Both the position numbers and the translations under genes were made by a program. A stretch of DNA of 64,000 nt. Origin: Larix kaempferi. Its lineage: Eukaryota > Streptophyta > Pinopsida > Pinales > Pinaceae. Below the pieces are notes generated by a model that was given only the letters and a program-made list of their open reading frames with translations, made no database searches and had not been told where the DNA came from. The stretch covers positions 8,749,001 to 8,813,000 of the forward strand of contig BSBM01000994.1 of the NCBI GenBank assembly GCA_027924585.1, written 5' to 3'. Numbering within the stretch: the first letter of the stretch is position 1; each line of letters opens with the position of its first letter. Of this stretch, positions 45,234 to 56,289 are shown one piece after another.

Positions 45234-45669
45234 CTATGCAACTCATCATAATTTATTGTGCATAGCGTTCCTGCAAGCTAGTAGTCATTTTGCCACAGAA
45301 TGTAATCTATTGCACTAAAATCACTCTCGCTCACTGTCAATTTAAAGTGATGTGAGCAATATTTTTTAATAATCTCAATCATCACATCAAACCTGTATAA
45401 ATATCAATATGCAACATTCTTTAAACACACTCTCGTGGTTGCCCATGTTCTTTGCAATAAACTACTGCAACCAACCACAATATCTGTGATCAGGTAAATA
45501 AAAAAATCTTGGTGGCATCCGTTTGTGCTAATTTGTGACATCTTTTTTAGTGAGAAAGTCATGGCAAAGAGGATACGCTATACTTCTTCATGTAATCATG
45601 TCCATAACATTTTGTCAACATGTTGACACAAGTATGCAAACAATATTCTAACAATTTAGTAATGATCTT

Positions 45670-45835
45670 CTTCTTTAACCCCGACAATCGAAAGGATATT
45701 TAATATCCCTCAATAATCTAGTGTTCGACACCTGCAATGCTATGCAAATGCTATTAATCTGCACCTAGCCCTATGAATTTTCCCTCCACTTTATAGTTTT
45801 CCGTTCTTTGTATCACCTTAATAAAACTAGCTTTA
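45670..45835 (+). repeat. Degenerate U-type repeat start
   Basis: AACCCCGACAATCGAAAGGATATTT resembles the palindromic U start. It is followed at the expected distance by ATTAATCTGCACCTAGCCCTATGAATTTTCCC, which parallels U3. The match is diverged and short. Confidence 0.45.
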
Positions 45836-46779
45836 AACAGATCTCTAAGTATCCTACAAAGCTTTCATTATTGGATTTTAACCTTTAAACTATTATTATG
45901 CAAAAAACAACCATTTTTTGCATTGCAAAAAACTCCCCATAGCTAACCACAAATCTAGTGACAATGTCGGGGACATTGCCACCACGTGGCTCTTGTTGAA
46001 TCTATTTGTATGTACTAAGTTAATTTCACAATTTTAGATATTTTTATTATTCATGAATTTAAGTTACATAAATTAGTAATTTGTGATTTTTATTTAAAAA
46101 AAAAAGATATTATTTTTTTAATAAGAGAGTGATGCTTTCCCCACGTTGGGTGTAAGAACGAGGAGTAGCCACATGCTGAATTTTCATGATTGCAGATGGT
46201 GGAAATGCAGGTTAGCACGGGGATACTTACTAGCAACTTGATGGAGATGGGTGCTAATTGATTCAAGAGGACAGTAAACAAGTAGGCTAGCATGGGCCAA
46301 CCTATAAGCGATTTGATGGAAATGGGTGCTAGACAATTCAAGGGAGGAAAACTAGTAGACTGGCAACAAATTACTTTATGTATACAAAGGGAAGATCATG
46401 CATGCGAGTGGAGAGTTGTTCAATGAGAAGGAGAGGAGATTAATGCGAAGGAGTGTTGGCCCAAGGTGCATTATTTCCTACCTTCATGGTACATTGGTTA
46501 TAATGGTTCAGTAAGGGATTTTTCCATTAAGCCTATGAGCATGCTCCATTAGATCCCTAGCTTTGTGAATTTTTTGCTATCCATTTTTGAAGGATGATAG
46601 CAATAGCTCCTTACCTATCTATTATAAGGAGGGGTATTTCTTGAATTTTATTTGATGTAGTAAGCATAGAGCATATGGGTCTTACAATTTTGGTTCTGAC
46701 CATTGGAATCTTTTGGGGCCTGTGCTCTAGTGGTTTGATTTCCATCGTATTTAGTGGATTGTGTTTGTGGGAGTGAGGG
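45836..46779. other. Unrecognised stretch with a small tandem duplication
   Basis: At 46213-46345 an imperfect ~77 bp repeat shares GATGGARATGGGTGCTA and GATTCAAG/CAATTCAAG. No gene is supported otherwise. Confidence 0.45.
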
Positions 46780-47480
46780 GAAGACTACATGGCTCCTATT
46801 CTGGGCATTTTCTTGATTGGTTTGGGCTATTCGGTGCCCTACTTGGGTGGAAAGAAAACGCTCTCATCTTTCTGCAAGCTCTTATTTGGCTTGATGGTGC
46901 AGGGTAAGTGTACAACACGCAAACATAATCAACCTATTCACATGCCTAGAGCCATACAGGAGGCTATCATTGCTTAAGCAAAACTACAGAAAGTGTATCT
47001 TGGGTCAGGCATAGGAACAAATTGAATGTTTGGAGGAATGGGTGGAGCATGTGAGGAATGATACCACTACATAATCTATTCAGGAGGAAATTATGAACGT
47101 TGTCGAAGATGTAGGTTCTTCAAGAACTAGGGACACCAAGTATACCAAAACCGTCACTTTATATTGGCACCTCAAAACTCTATTATGATAGGCCATCATG
47201 GAACAACAAGAAGAGAAAAATGTTATACTCCTACAAATGGACAAGATGTAGGACAAATCAAATAGATCCAAGCCTCTATGCATTTGATTTCTGAAGGATA
47301 GGTAGAATTGGGGGAGAAACTGAATGCTTTGACAAAGGTCCTAACCGGGAAAGTCTTTAGCAACAAAATCCAAACCGAGAAACCATGCTAGGCCTCGGCT
47401 AAGTACAAGGTGACCAACCCAATAACTATTTTTTATGACTCTTGATTAAGTTTCGACCCGGTGACCTTACACAAGGAATG
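46780..47480 (+). pseudogene. Decayed unrecognised coding sequence, copy 3
   Basis: The plus-strand translation, with stops and at least one frameshift, reads DWFGLFGALLGWKENALIF, then MPRAIQEAIIA, EQIECLEEWVEHVRND, DTKYTKTVTLYWHLKTLL, EEKNVILLQMDKM and VELGEKLNALTKVL. The TKY...LyW.lK.LL...LLqMD stretch matches the decayed copies at 3300-3760 and 7040-7500. The second half looks like a coiled coil. This copy preserves more of the N-terminus than the others. The family is unknown to me. Confidence 0.5.
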
Positions 47481-47759
47481 CCTTAATATTACACCCATTC
47501 ACCATCTATTCTATGCCTTGTGGGCCATTTTTCAATATAAATTAAAACAAAGTACAGTATGAAAAAATTTATTGTTAAAATTTTAATATAAATTATATAC
47601 TATTTATAACTAAATAAAATATAACCAAATAAAATTAAATAAATTGAAAAAAATTGGTGGTACTTCCTAGTTCAAAAATTGTGTCTCATAAAAGTTTCAT
47701 GATGTTGTAATGCCCAACTTAATCCCAATTAACAATATAAATGGTTAGAATTTACTTAC
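47481..47759. other. AT-rich flank left of element B
   Basis: No gene is seen. It ends at the start of the B LTR. The far flank of B is outside the window, so its target duplication cannot be tested. Confidence 0.5.
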
Positions 47760-48291
47760 TAATCCAAATGGATATCGGTGGCCACCCACCTACTCCACTG
47801 TCTCAAAACAATTTTTTTAGTTTTGTATTTTTTCGAGTCAGAGGACAACTCCAAATGGATATTCGTGGCCACCCACCTATTCCATGAGCTCAAGACAATT
47901 TTTCCATTTTGGCAGTTTTTGTGGATTTTTGTGTCCAAAAATTATGGGGCCATTTTGAGGCCCTAAATGACATTTTCTGATGACATTGTAGTCCTTTCGT
48001 AGCTAAAGGCAAGGCTATATGGGTGAAATGTGTACTTCTCATCTAGACATTTGCAACGAGCTACCAAATGCCATAAATGGAGATTATATGCAAATGTTAT
48101 GCCCCCAAGAATTTGACACCTCAACTAACCACCTTGGGACCCGCAAAACTTTGTACGGATCATCTCCTAGGGTTAGGTTTTTGGATGTTAGGGTTTTTTC
48201 CCTCATGATTATCATAAAAAGTCCCTTTGTCCTCCTTTTGTAATCAACTTGTGACGAATGAGTGTATCCGGGACATCTCTCCTATGAGATA

Positions 48292-49745
48292 AATTTGAAC
48301 ACCCTTTACCCAAATGCCCTCTTATCACCCCATATTCCCAAACTTACATCCCCTTCATCCATGGTACCACAGACAAAATTGCCAAAATTCTAGGCAAAAA
48401 AAAACATTAAAACTATCTTTAAACCTCTCAAAATCATTAAAAAAACTTTCACCTCTATCAAGGACATGTCTAACCCTCTTCTCCACCAAGGTATCTATAA
48501 AATTCCATGTTCCCACGACACTTCTTGTATTGGTCAAACTGGTTGCTTGTTTAAAACTAGAATAAAAGAACACATAACATATACTCTTTACAACAAGACA
48601 TCAAAATTAGCCATCACATATCACTCCTCCAAAACAAAACACCTCATCCAATTTGAGAAAACTCAAATTTTGGCTTGAGACTCCCACTACTCTACTCACT
48701 TAACCAAAGAATCCCTAGAGATTGAAAAGAACTTGAATAATATAAACGAAGAAAGTGGATTAAAAAACATTCAATCTTGGGTTCATATTATCCACAAAAT
48801 CTCTAATCCTAATCAAAAATCCTTAATCATTCCTAACACTTCACAATCCTCCCTCGCATCACAGTTTCCCTTAAAACTTATTTTCCTCTTTTATCTTTCT
48901 ATTAATCCCCCCCTCTTAATCTTTTATTACTTGTACTTCTCATTTTTTTTGATATTTTTGTTTATTATTCATTATCATTATCTTCATTATTTACAATTAT
49001 TTATTTCTCCCTTCTTTCGTTTATTTAATATTCACGTGTAACTAATATTTTATTTTTTCTCAGCATCTTATTAATTTTTAATTATTTTTTCCTTATTATT
49101 TATATTTCTTTTTATGTTTATTATTCAACACTATTATTATTACTTATTATAGCAAAAATTTTATTATTTATTTTTTCTTTCTTTCATTGGTTAATATATA
49201 TATATATCTTTATAATTATATTTATTATTATTTTATTCATATTTTTCCTTATTTCAATAATCTAAAAACTTATTTTAATTTCTTTTTAATTTAACTCAAT
49301 TTAATTTTTAAATCTAATAATTTCCATAATTTGACTCCTTCACCTTATACCTTAATAATTTTTAATTCAATTTAATTTTTATTTCATTCTAATTCTTTTT
49401 CTAATTTGACTCCTTTTTTACCTTATACCTTAATTTTAATATTTTAATTTCTTTTACTAATTTACATTAATATTTTATTAATTTTACCCAACGACTTGAT
49501 TTGAAATTTTGACCTTACTACCCTAACGGTCACTTTTCTTTCTCAATATTATAAATTCCTCTCTTTTCTCTTCATTGAAGCATCATTTCTCATTATGTTT
49601 TCATCGTAATATTTTTATTAGTTCTGCTTTCCTGAAGATGAGTAGGGTTTCTGCTCAAAACGTCGGCTTCAAATTTATAATGTAGTAAAAAAATCCAAAA
49701 GGTCATGGAATATTTAGACAATTGCAAAATCCTAAATCATCTAGA
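48292..49745 (+). mobile_element. Penelope-like element, 5'-truncated, with GIY-YIG endonuclease
   Basis: The insert interrupts the B LTR after CCTATGAGATA. Its first ~500 bp encode the end of a Penelope-like polyprotein: a YIPFIHGTTDKIAKILG tail, a frameshift in an A9 run near 48395, then NIKTIFKPLKIIKKTF, a linker, GIYKIPC (48490), CIGQTG (48526) and FKTRIKEH, the GIY-YIG catalytic face with its Arg. A stop follows QILA, and the frame continues as ESLEIEKNLNNINEESGL and SWVHIIHKISN. About 900 bp of AT-rich DNA then leads to a hammerhead-like motif near the 3' end. Dryad elements of conifers are the closest known plant case. The RT domain is missing. Confidence 0.85.
49631..49666 (+). ncRNA. 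Hammerhead-ribozyme-like motif of the Penelope-like element
   Basis: CCTGAAGA (fitting core CUGANGA) is followed by a potential 7 bp stem, TGAGTAG with CTGCTCA around a GGTTT loop, then AAAACGTC, which would be the GAAA-AC-GUC side with its first G changed to A. Penelope-like elements are known to carry minimal hammerheads in their terminal repeats, and this one lies at the 3' end of the element on the coding strand, where one is expected. The altered core G means it is probably inactive. Confidence 0.5.
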
Positions 49746-49849
49746 TAATAGAATTTTAGTTTATTGTATCATTGTGTTCCTTGCAATATATATGTGTATT
49801 TTTCTCTATATATACTCTTTCATTTCATTCTCATGTAAATCTAGATCAG

Positions 49850-49861
49850 TGGTATTGGAGC
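49850..49861 (+). other. Primer-binding site of element B
   Basis: TGGTATTGGAGC lies one base after the LTR end and matches 10 of 12 bases of the initiator tRNA-Met complement TGGTATCAGAGC. It is collinear with 8747 in element A. Confidence 0.85.
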
Positions 49862-50062
49862 AATCTACTCTATGTTGTATCTCAGTGCATGTCCCCAATG
49901 AGATCTGTATATCAAGAGTTAGGTCTTGAACTAGTTGAGCTTGGGGAAAACCACTCTCGTCGGCCCAAACTACATCCCACGGCCAAGGAAAAGAGAGATG
50001 ACGGAGCATGAGATCCTATCAAGCCGTTGATCGAGGAATCCCTTATGTGACAGAGGAATGAG

Positions 50063-50540
50063 ATGATAGAAAAATATTCCCAGATCTTTCAACAGATGCC
50101 AGTAGCCATAGAGGGACCATCAAGTAATCGCTTCAAATGAGCCACACCCTTCAAGGTACAAGTTAAATTTGATATTCATATATTTCAGGGCCAAATCAAT
50201 GATGATTCCCTAGATAAATGGTTGAGCCTGCTAGAAGGGTATTTCTCTATCCACAATTTATTCGAAAAGGAAAATATCACCTTTGCGCTCCTTAAGGCTA
50301 TCTCCCATGTCAAAAATTGGTGGAAAACTTATTGTGAGCAAACCTTAACAAAAGTGTTTGAAATGTTTGAGGCCAATCCCACTTGGGGCCTCTTTTATAG
50401 ATGTTATTAAAGAACAACATTACCATGTGGGAAACTGTGACGACCAGTACATGATATGTACCACACTATGTCAAGAGAGGGACCAAATGGTGCCATATTA
50501 CACCAACAACTTTCATACCTTGTGCGCAACGTTGGGTATT
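50063..50540 (+). pseudogene. Element B gag, N-terminal part
   Basis: From ATG 50063 the translation follows the A gag: MIEKYSQIFQQMP, TPFKVQVKFDIHIFQGQI, FALLKAISHVKNWWKTYC, then after a frameshift near 50390 CQERDQMVPYYTNNFHTL and ATLGI. It is cut after GTATT (50536-50540) by element C. Besides the frameshift there is a TGA in NRFK*ATPF. The gag continues at 55552 and 62536. Confidence 0.85.
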
Positions 50541-51222
50541 TGATGCAGTGATTTCCATGGGCTGAAATTTAAAAGAAGAAGAAGAAGAAGAAGAAGAAAT
50601 AATGCAGGAATTTCTGAGGGTCATAAATTTTGACTTCATCTATTAGGGATCAAATTTAACAGGAAGTTGCATTTCAAAGAGTTCATTGTAATGACCGATA
50701 AGATCCTTCTGATTGGACCATTTTTTGACACTTTTTTAGGGCCTAATTCCTTCATAGAGTGCCTCAAATTGGGGTGTTAGTGTTTTTGCGGGAATTTTTA
50801 AATTTGTAATTATCAGTTATCTGTCATTTTCTGCACCTAATTAGAAAAGCGAGTTGACAGCTAATGTCACTCTAGTTAGCTTTAAGTTAGTGGCCAATTT
50901 TAGTTTCATGCGAGAATTTTCTAAAATTAGCAATCTTCAAAAATCTCATATATCAGATATCTGTTCATTTATGCACCCAATCAGAAAAGAGAGTTGAGTT
51001 GATCTAATTAGCTTTAAGTTAATGGTCAGTTTTAGAGTCATGCAAGAACTTTCTAAAATTAGCAATTTTCAAAAATCTCAGATATGAGTTATAAATTAGA
51101 GGTTGAACCTCCATTGTAATAGTTAGGATGGAGAAGGAATAAAAGATTGGTATTTTTCCACTCTCATGTGTTTGCATGGTTTTTAGATCTTGTGCATGAA
51201 CTGAAGTTTATTGGCTACATCA
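50541..51222 (+). repeat. 5' LTR of element C
   Basis: It starts TGATGCAGTG and ends GGCTACATCA, giving the inverted ends TGATG/CATCA. It contains a short (GAA)n run at 50573-50600 and an internal repetition of TTTCTAAAATTAGCAA (50918 and 51050). No full second copy exists in the window. Confidence 0.85.
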
Positions 51223-51224
51223 TC

Positions 51225-51236
51225 TGGTATCATAGC
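51225..51236 (+). other. Primer-binding site of element C
   Basis: TGGTATCATAGC lies two bases after the LTR end and matches 11 of 12 bases of the initiator tRNA-Met complement. Confidence 0.88.
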
Positions 51237-51239
51237 AGG

Positions 51240-52275
51240 AATATTGCTGGGAGAGGAAGGGGAAGAGCAGGTCTTGCTCAGATGTGTAGAGATATGCAAA
51301 ACCTCCAAAGCCAAGTAGCTGATCTTACAAACATGCTAGTTAATCAGATAATAATACGAAGAGAAGTGTATGATGAGGAGACAGACCAAGGAGATGCGAA
51401 TCAACATATAGAACATGAAGAAGAAAAATTAGAGCGCTTGCGTTTTGAAGAAAGGATGCTCAGGGATTTCGAAGGGAGGAATGATGGGATCAAAATAGAA
51501 TTTTTAGAATATGTAGGGATTATTAAACTAGAGGAGTTAATAGATTGGTTGAACACCAGGGAATTGTTTTTTAATGGAAGCCTATGATAGAGGAAAATAA
51601 GGTGAAATTTGCATGCACCAATGTAAAGGGTCACACCATGATATAGTGGGATCATGTGCATAAAGAAAGAGAAAAAAAGGGAAAAGACAAAATTTAGACC
51701 TAGAAAAAGATGGAGAAAAAATTGTGAGAATTTTTTTTGCCTTTAGACTATGCACAAAACCCTTTTTCTCAGATTTTAGAATTTGAAGCAAAACCTGTCC
51801 ACCGTGGAGGAACTCACACAAGAGTTTTATTATTTGTCCATTCATGTTGATCACCATGAAATTGATTAGAAACTGGATGCAAGGTCTGTGAATTGCTTGA
51901 AATTTTCTATTCAAGATGAATTAAGCATGCATAGGGTTCACAGCATAGAAGAGGCATATCGATTAGACTTAAAAGTCGAGGAAAAGAAAAAACAACAATT
52001 TACTCAAAGGAATAGAGGGGCAAGGAGTGATACATCGTTTACCTCATGAGGTGGTTTTAAATGTGGTAGAGGCGAATCATCCCAAGGAGTTGAGAAAGCA
52101 GAAGATGTTTGATAAGAAAAATTGAATCAACCACGGGGAAGAGGATTCCAGAGGGGTAGAGGTTATGATGGTGGGAGAGGAAGACCTTATATGTGCTTTA
52201 GGTGTGGTGTAGAGGGCCATGGAGCATTTGAATGCCAAAGTTATAACATGCAAGAGCTGAAGCAAGGAAAATAGC
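51240..52275 (+). pseudogene. Element C gag with CCHC knuckle
   Basis: The N-terminal part reads GRGRGRAGLAQMCRDMQNLQ and then an acidic coiled-coil-like stretch (HEEEKLERLRFEERMLRDFE). The capsid core is badly broken by frameshifts between 51590 and 52050. The nucleocapsid region is clear near 52180-52240, with GRGRPYMCFRCGVEGHGAFEC, a canonical CX2CX4HX4C zinc knuckle. Gag would package element RNA, but this copy cannot. Confidence 0.8.
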
Positions 52276-52286
52276 CTATTTTAAAC

Positions 52287-52751
52287 TTGGTCCAAGCTAA
52301 GAATGAAGAAGAAGGATTTGAATCTGAAGTCCCACTCGATATGGGGGAGAATCTCATGATACAGAGGTCAATGGTGACTCCCGAAAAAGAGAAAAGAAAG
52401 CATATCAACAATGAAGATTCGTGGCTATGGACAAATATTTTTCAAACCAGGTGCATTTCCAGGGGAAATGTATGTCAATTTAATGTTGATAGTGGTAGTT
52501 GTGAAAATATGGTTTCCAAAGAGATGGTAGATAAGTTGAAATTACGCCGTGAAACACATCCCCATCCTTACCGAATTGCATGGTTCAAAAAAGGGAATGA
52601 AGTCACCATTAATAAAAGATGTTTGATCAGTTTTTCTATCAGTAATACTTATAAAGATGAAGTATGGTGTGATGTCATTCCGATGGATGCATGTCATATG
52701 TTATTGGGGATTCCTTGGCAATATGACAGAAAAGTCATGCATGATGGATAA
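52287..52751 (+). pseudogene. Element C aspartic protease
   Basis: The 154-codon frame has a retropepsin active site, FNVDSGSCENMVS, with D-S-G intact. It also has RIAWFKKGNEVTINKRCLI and DVIPMDACHMLLGIPWQYDR, the pattern of plant gypsy proteases. A stop after MHDG separates it from the in-frame RT. It would be part of Gag-Pol rather than a separate protein, so the first Met of the frame is not meaningful. Confidence 0.88.
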
Positions 52752-53930
52752 AATAATACCTACACCTTTTGGAAGGATGGATCAAAAGTTGTCTTATTGT
52801 CCCTTAAAGATGAAGGGAAAACTGAGAATATTCCATCAAAAAGAGATCTTATTAAGGAAATGAAGGCAAATGGATTTCGCTATGCATTAATAGTGCAAAA
52901 AGGAGTAGAGGAAGACATACCTATACCTACTGAAGTGGCCAAGGTACTAGAAGAATATGTTGATGTTATCCCTGATGAACTACCTAATGGTCTTCCACCA
53001 AAGAGGGATATTCAACATCACATTGATCTAATCCCATGATCATCTTTACCTAATAAGGAAGCCTATAGGATGATTCCTACACAACATGTGGAGCTCAACT
53101 GAAAAGTAATAGAGCTTGTAAAGAAAGGTTTGGTAAGAGAAAGCATGAGTCCCTATGTCGTACCAACACTGTTGACTCCAAAAAAAGATAATACATGGAG
53201 GATGTGCACATATAGCAGAGTAATCAATAAAATTACCATAAAATATTGATTTCATATACCGTGCTTGGATGACATGATGTATTTTCTAGCTGAAGCTACG
53301 TATTTCAGTAAAATTGATTTACACAATGGATACCACCAGATATGGATTCGCGAAGGGGGTGAATGGAAAACTGCTTTCAAGATCAGGGATAGACTATATG
53401 AATGGATGGTGATTCCATTCGGGCTATCCAATGCACCTAATAACTTCATGTGGTTGATGAATACTGTGCTTCGACCTTATATTGGTAAGTTTGTTGTTGT
53501 TTATTTTGATAAAATTCTAGTTTTCAGTAACAACAAAGAAGATCATTTGCAGCATTTAAAAATTATAATGGATGTGTTGAGAAAACATCAGCTTTATGCA
53601 AACCTAAATAAATGTAGGTTCCTGTAAGAAAGTTTGGTATTTCTAGGTTTTGTCATCTCAATAGAAGGAGTCAAGATGGATTAAGAGAAGGTCAGAGAAA
53701 TTTTGTAGTGGCCTAGTCCTAAGAGCATAATAGAGGTAAGAAGTTTTCATGGGTTGGCCACCTTTTACCAAAATCTTATTCGAAATTTTAGCAACATTAT
53801 AGCACCCATAACAAATTGCACCAAAGGCACGACATTTAGGTGGACCAATGAAGCTAAGGAAAGCTTCAATTTTCTAAAATAGAAGGTAACTGAGGCACCC
53901 ATATTAGCCTTACCATATTTGATAAAGTGT
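52752..53930 (+). pseudogene. Element C reverse transcriptase
   Basis: It is in frame with the protease. [74 protein letters not shown] and NAPNNFMWLMN are standard gypsy RT motifs. The active site reads VVYFDKILVFS: the second Asp of Y-x-D-D is Lys, which would abolish activity. Stops interrupt at 53037, 53101, 53247 and 53625. The frame shifts near 53930 into RNase H. Confidence 0.9.
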
Positions 53931-54400
53931 TTGAGGTAGACTGTGATGCCTCACATGTAGGAATTGGAATTGTACTTATCCAAGCAGGTAGACCAATTGC
54001 ATTTTTTAGCGAAAAGTTGAATGAGGTAAGAAAGAACTACTCCACATATGATGTATAATTTTATGCAATCATGCAAGCATTGTGGCGTTGGAGGCATTAT
54101 TTAGTGCCAAACGAGTTTGTGTTATTTACCAATCACATTGAATTAAAGTATATAAACAACCAAAATAAATTGAACAGTAGACATGCAAAATGGGTCTCTT
54201 TCTTACAAGGCTAAACCTTTGTTTTGAAGCAAAAATCATAAAGACAAAATCAGGTTGCAAATGTTTTGAGTTGGTGCACTGTTCTTTTGATAACCATGGA
54301 AAATCAAGTAATTGGGTTTGTTGCATTGAAATATCTGTATGCGTTTGATAACGATTTTGGGGAGATTGTGGAACAGTTGAATATCCCAATCACTGGGAAT
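53930..54400 (+). pseudogene. Element C RNase H
   Basis: The frame reads [18 protein letters not shown], then [20 protein letters not shown], then WRWRHYLVPNEFVLFTNHIE and HAKWVSFLQG, the usual gypsy RNase H order, with scattered stops. The final catalytic D of the DAS/TNH motifs is partly changed (FTNH for FTDH). Confidence 0.82.
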
Positions 54401-55530
54401 ATGGATCTTATTTAGGGTGAATATTTTATGCAAGATGGATACCTCTTCAAAGGAAAAAAACTATGCATTCCAATTGGTTCTATGAGAGAAAATATTATCA
54501 GAAAAATTCACAATAGTGGCTTGGAAGGAAATTTTGGGAAGGATAAGACATCGGCCTTAATTGAAGATAAATATTACTAGCCAAAGTTGAAAAAGGATAT
54601 AACCAGGTATGGCACGGTGCATGATTTGTCAACTGGATAAGGGACAATCACAAAATATAGTGTTGTACATGCAATTACCGGTTCCCACAAACCCATGGAT
54701 GGATCTAAGCATGGAATTTGTGTTAGGGATCCCAAGCACATAGTGAGGTGATGATTCTATTTTTGTGGTTTTTGATAGGTTCTCTAAAATGGCTCATTTC
54801 ATTGCTTGCAAGAAAATTAGTGATGCATCAAGGGTGGCATAATTGTTTTTTTCTTCAGAAATTGTTAGATTACACGGTATTCCAAAAACTATTACCTCTA
54901 ATAGAGAGACTCATTTTTTGAGTCATTTTTGGAGGAATTTATGGAATAAAACGGGGAATAAATTACAATTCAACAATGCCTATCACCCCCAAACAGATGG
55001 GAAAACTGAGGTAGTAAATTAGAGTTTGGGAAATCTATTACAGAGCATTGTTTGAGAGAATCCCAACACGTGGGATTTGTCTTTACCTCAAGCACAATTT
55101 CCCTACAATAGTTCAGTGAATAGATCTACAGGTAAATCTCCATTTCATATTGTTTACCGTAGAAATCCTATGGGTGTCCTAGATTTGGTGTAGATACCGC
55201 TTGGAGATAGAACAGTGATGATGGGGAAGCATTTGCAGAACACATTCAACAGTTACAACAACAAGTGAAACAAAAGCTGCAAGATAATAATGAGAAAAAC
55301 AAAATTATAAAATATGCTCACCAACGACATCAGGTATTCAATGAAGGTGATTTGGTGATGGTTTATTTATGGAAAGAGTTGTTTCCTCGAGGAACCTACC
55401 ACAAATTGAAATAGAATAAAATTGGTCCTTGCAAGATTCTCAAGAAAATTAACGACGGTGCTTATAAGTTTGATTTACTAGCTGATATTGATATTTCCCC
55501 CGTGTTTAATGTTTTTGATTTATATATATT
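54400..55530 (+). pseudogene. Element C integrase
   Basis: [11 protein letters not shown] is the second half of the HHCC finger. The core reads [50 protein letters not shown] and [14 protein letters not shown], where the catalytic Glu is kept but the second Asp (usually SDRD) is Asn or Glu-like. The C-terminal ISPVFNVFDLYIF is the usual end of plant gypsy integrases. Stops and frameshifts are frequent. No chromodomain is visible before the deleted 3' LTR. Confidence 0.85.
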
Positions 55531-55551
55531 CCACGGGACTACATTAGTATC

Positions 55552-55628
55552 AGAGACTCTGAGTGGCACCTGGTTCTGAAATATTGCAGTGGCATACATC
55601 GATACATCCGAACATAGATGGAATTCCT
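55552..55628 (+). pseudogene. Element B gag, middle fragment
   Basis: This 77 bp fragment between elements C and D translates to RDSEWHLVLKYCSGIHRYIR, then T*MEF, matching ESERHLILKYRNGLHKYIQT in element A. It shows that C and D are separate insertions into the same B gag. It ends in TTCCT, the target of element D. Confidence 0.85.
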
Positions 55629-56289
55629 TGTTAGCTTTTCAGAAATTTCAATCTGATCTAGGATCTTAACTGAGAGAATAACATGTACCACATATCTACA
55701 GCATATCAATCATGGACACAAAAATACAAGCACACAAGAGACATAGAGTTTCACTGGGGAAAACCAAGAAGGTGAGAAACCCCACAACTTCCTTAGAGAT
55801 AGATAGAGCAATGATACAACCAAAGTACAACCAACGTACAAGAGATAGTCTTCTCCTAGCAGCTGATCCTCCTCCTCACATGTGCTCCACTTTTCGAGTG
55901 ATGGAAGAATGAGTAATGATATGATCAAATAGAGATCTCCCGATCTTTATTTATACTTGACCTGTCCTGCCCAATAAAGTAACAGGGCCAACTTGTCTAA
56001 CTCAGTCTAATAACCCATGGTTACATTAATCCAAGCCGACCCCACACTTGGTGGTCTAGTGACCCTTTTACCCACATGACTCATACAGGGCCGACCCCAT
56101 CAAGGTGGTCTAATAACCCATCAAGTATAAGTTACGACACTTACAATATAAATGACGATACTTCCGTATAGAGGAATAATAACATCTCTATAGGAATACA
56201 AACACTTCCGTATAGAGGAATAATAACATCTCTATAGGAATACAATATACATGGGTGAAATACATTCCAAAGTTACATATACATCAACA
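55629..56289 (-). repeat. 3' LTR of element D
   Basis: It is a close match to 61874-62530. It contains a 44 bp tandem repeat with CTTCCGTATAGAGGAATAAT at 56161 and 56205, present in both LTRs. A TATAAATA on the minus strand at 55948-55955 could be the LTR promoter element. Confidence 0.93.

Larger units (their letters stand above)
47760..49848 (+). repeat. 5' LTR of element B, interrupted
   Basis: It starts TAATCCAAATGG and ends CTAGATCA before the primer site. Excluding the insertion, about 635 bp remain and match the A LTR. It carries an 87 bp tandem duplication of its first part (CCAAATGGAT at 47764 and 47851) that is absent from A but present in the 3' LTR at 63818 (period 89), proving that these two LTRs belong together. 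Confidence 0.85.
50541..55546 (+). mobile_element. Ty3/gypsy element C, 3' LTR almost wholly deleted
   Basis: Inserted in the B gag, it is flanked by GTATT (50536-50540) and GTATC (55547-55551), the latter one base changed. The 5' LTR (682 bp), Met primer site, gag with a CCHC knuckle, protease, RT, RNase H and integrase are present in gypsy order. The right end is GACTACATTA, like the LTR end GGCTACATCA, so only the last few bases of the 3' LTR survive. It is a different gypsy family from A and B (the gags do not resemble each other). Multiple stops and frameshifts are present. Confidence 0.88.

Noticed and set aside
50573-50600. (GAA)n run as a polypurine tract
   Set aside because: It lies inside the C LTR, not next to an LTR start, so it is a simple repeat.
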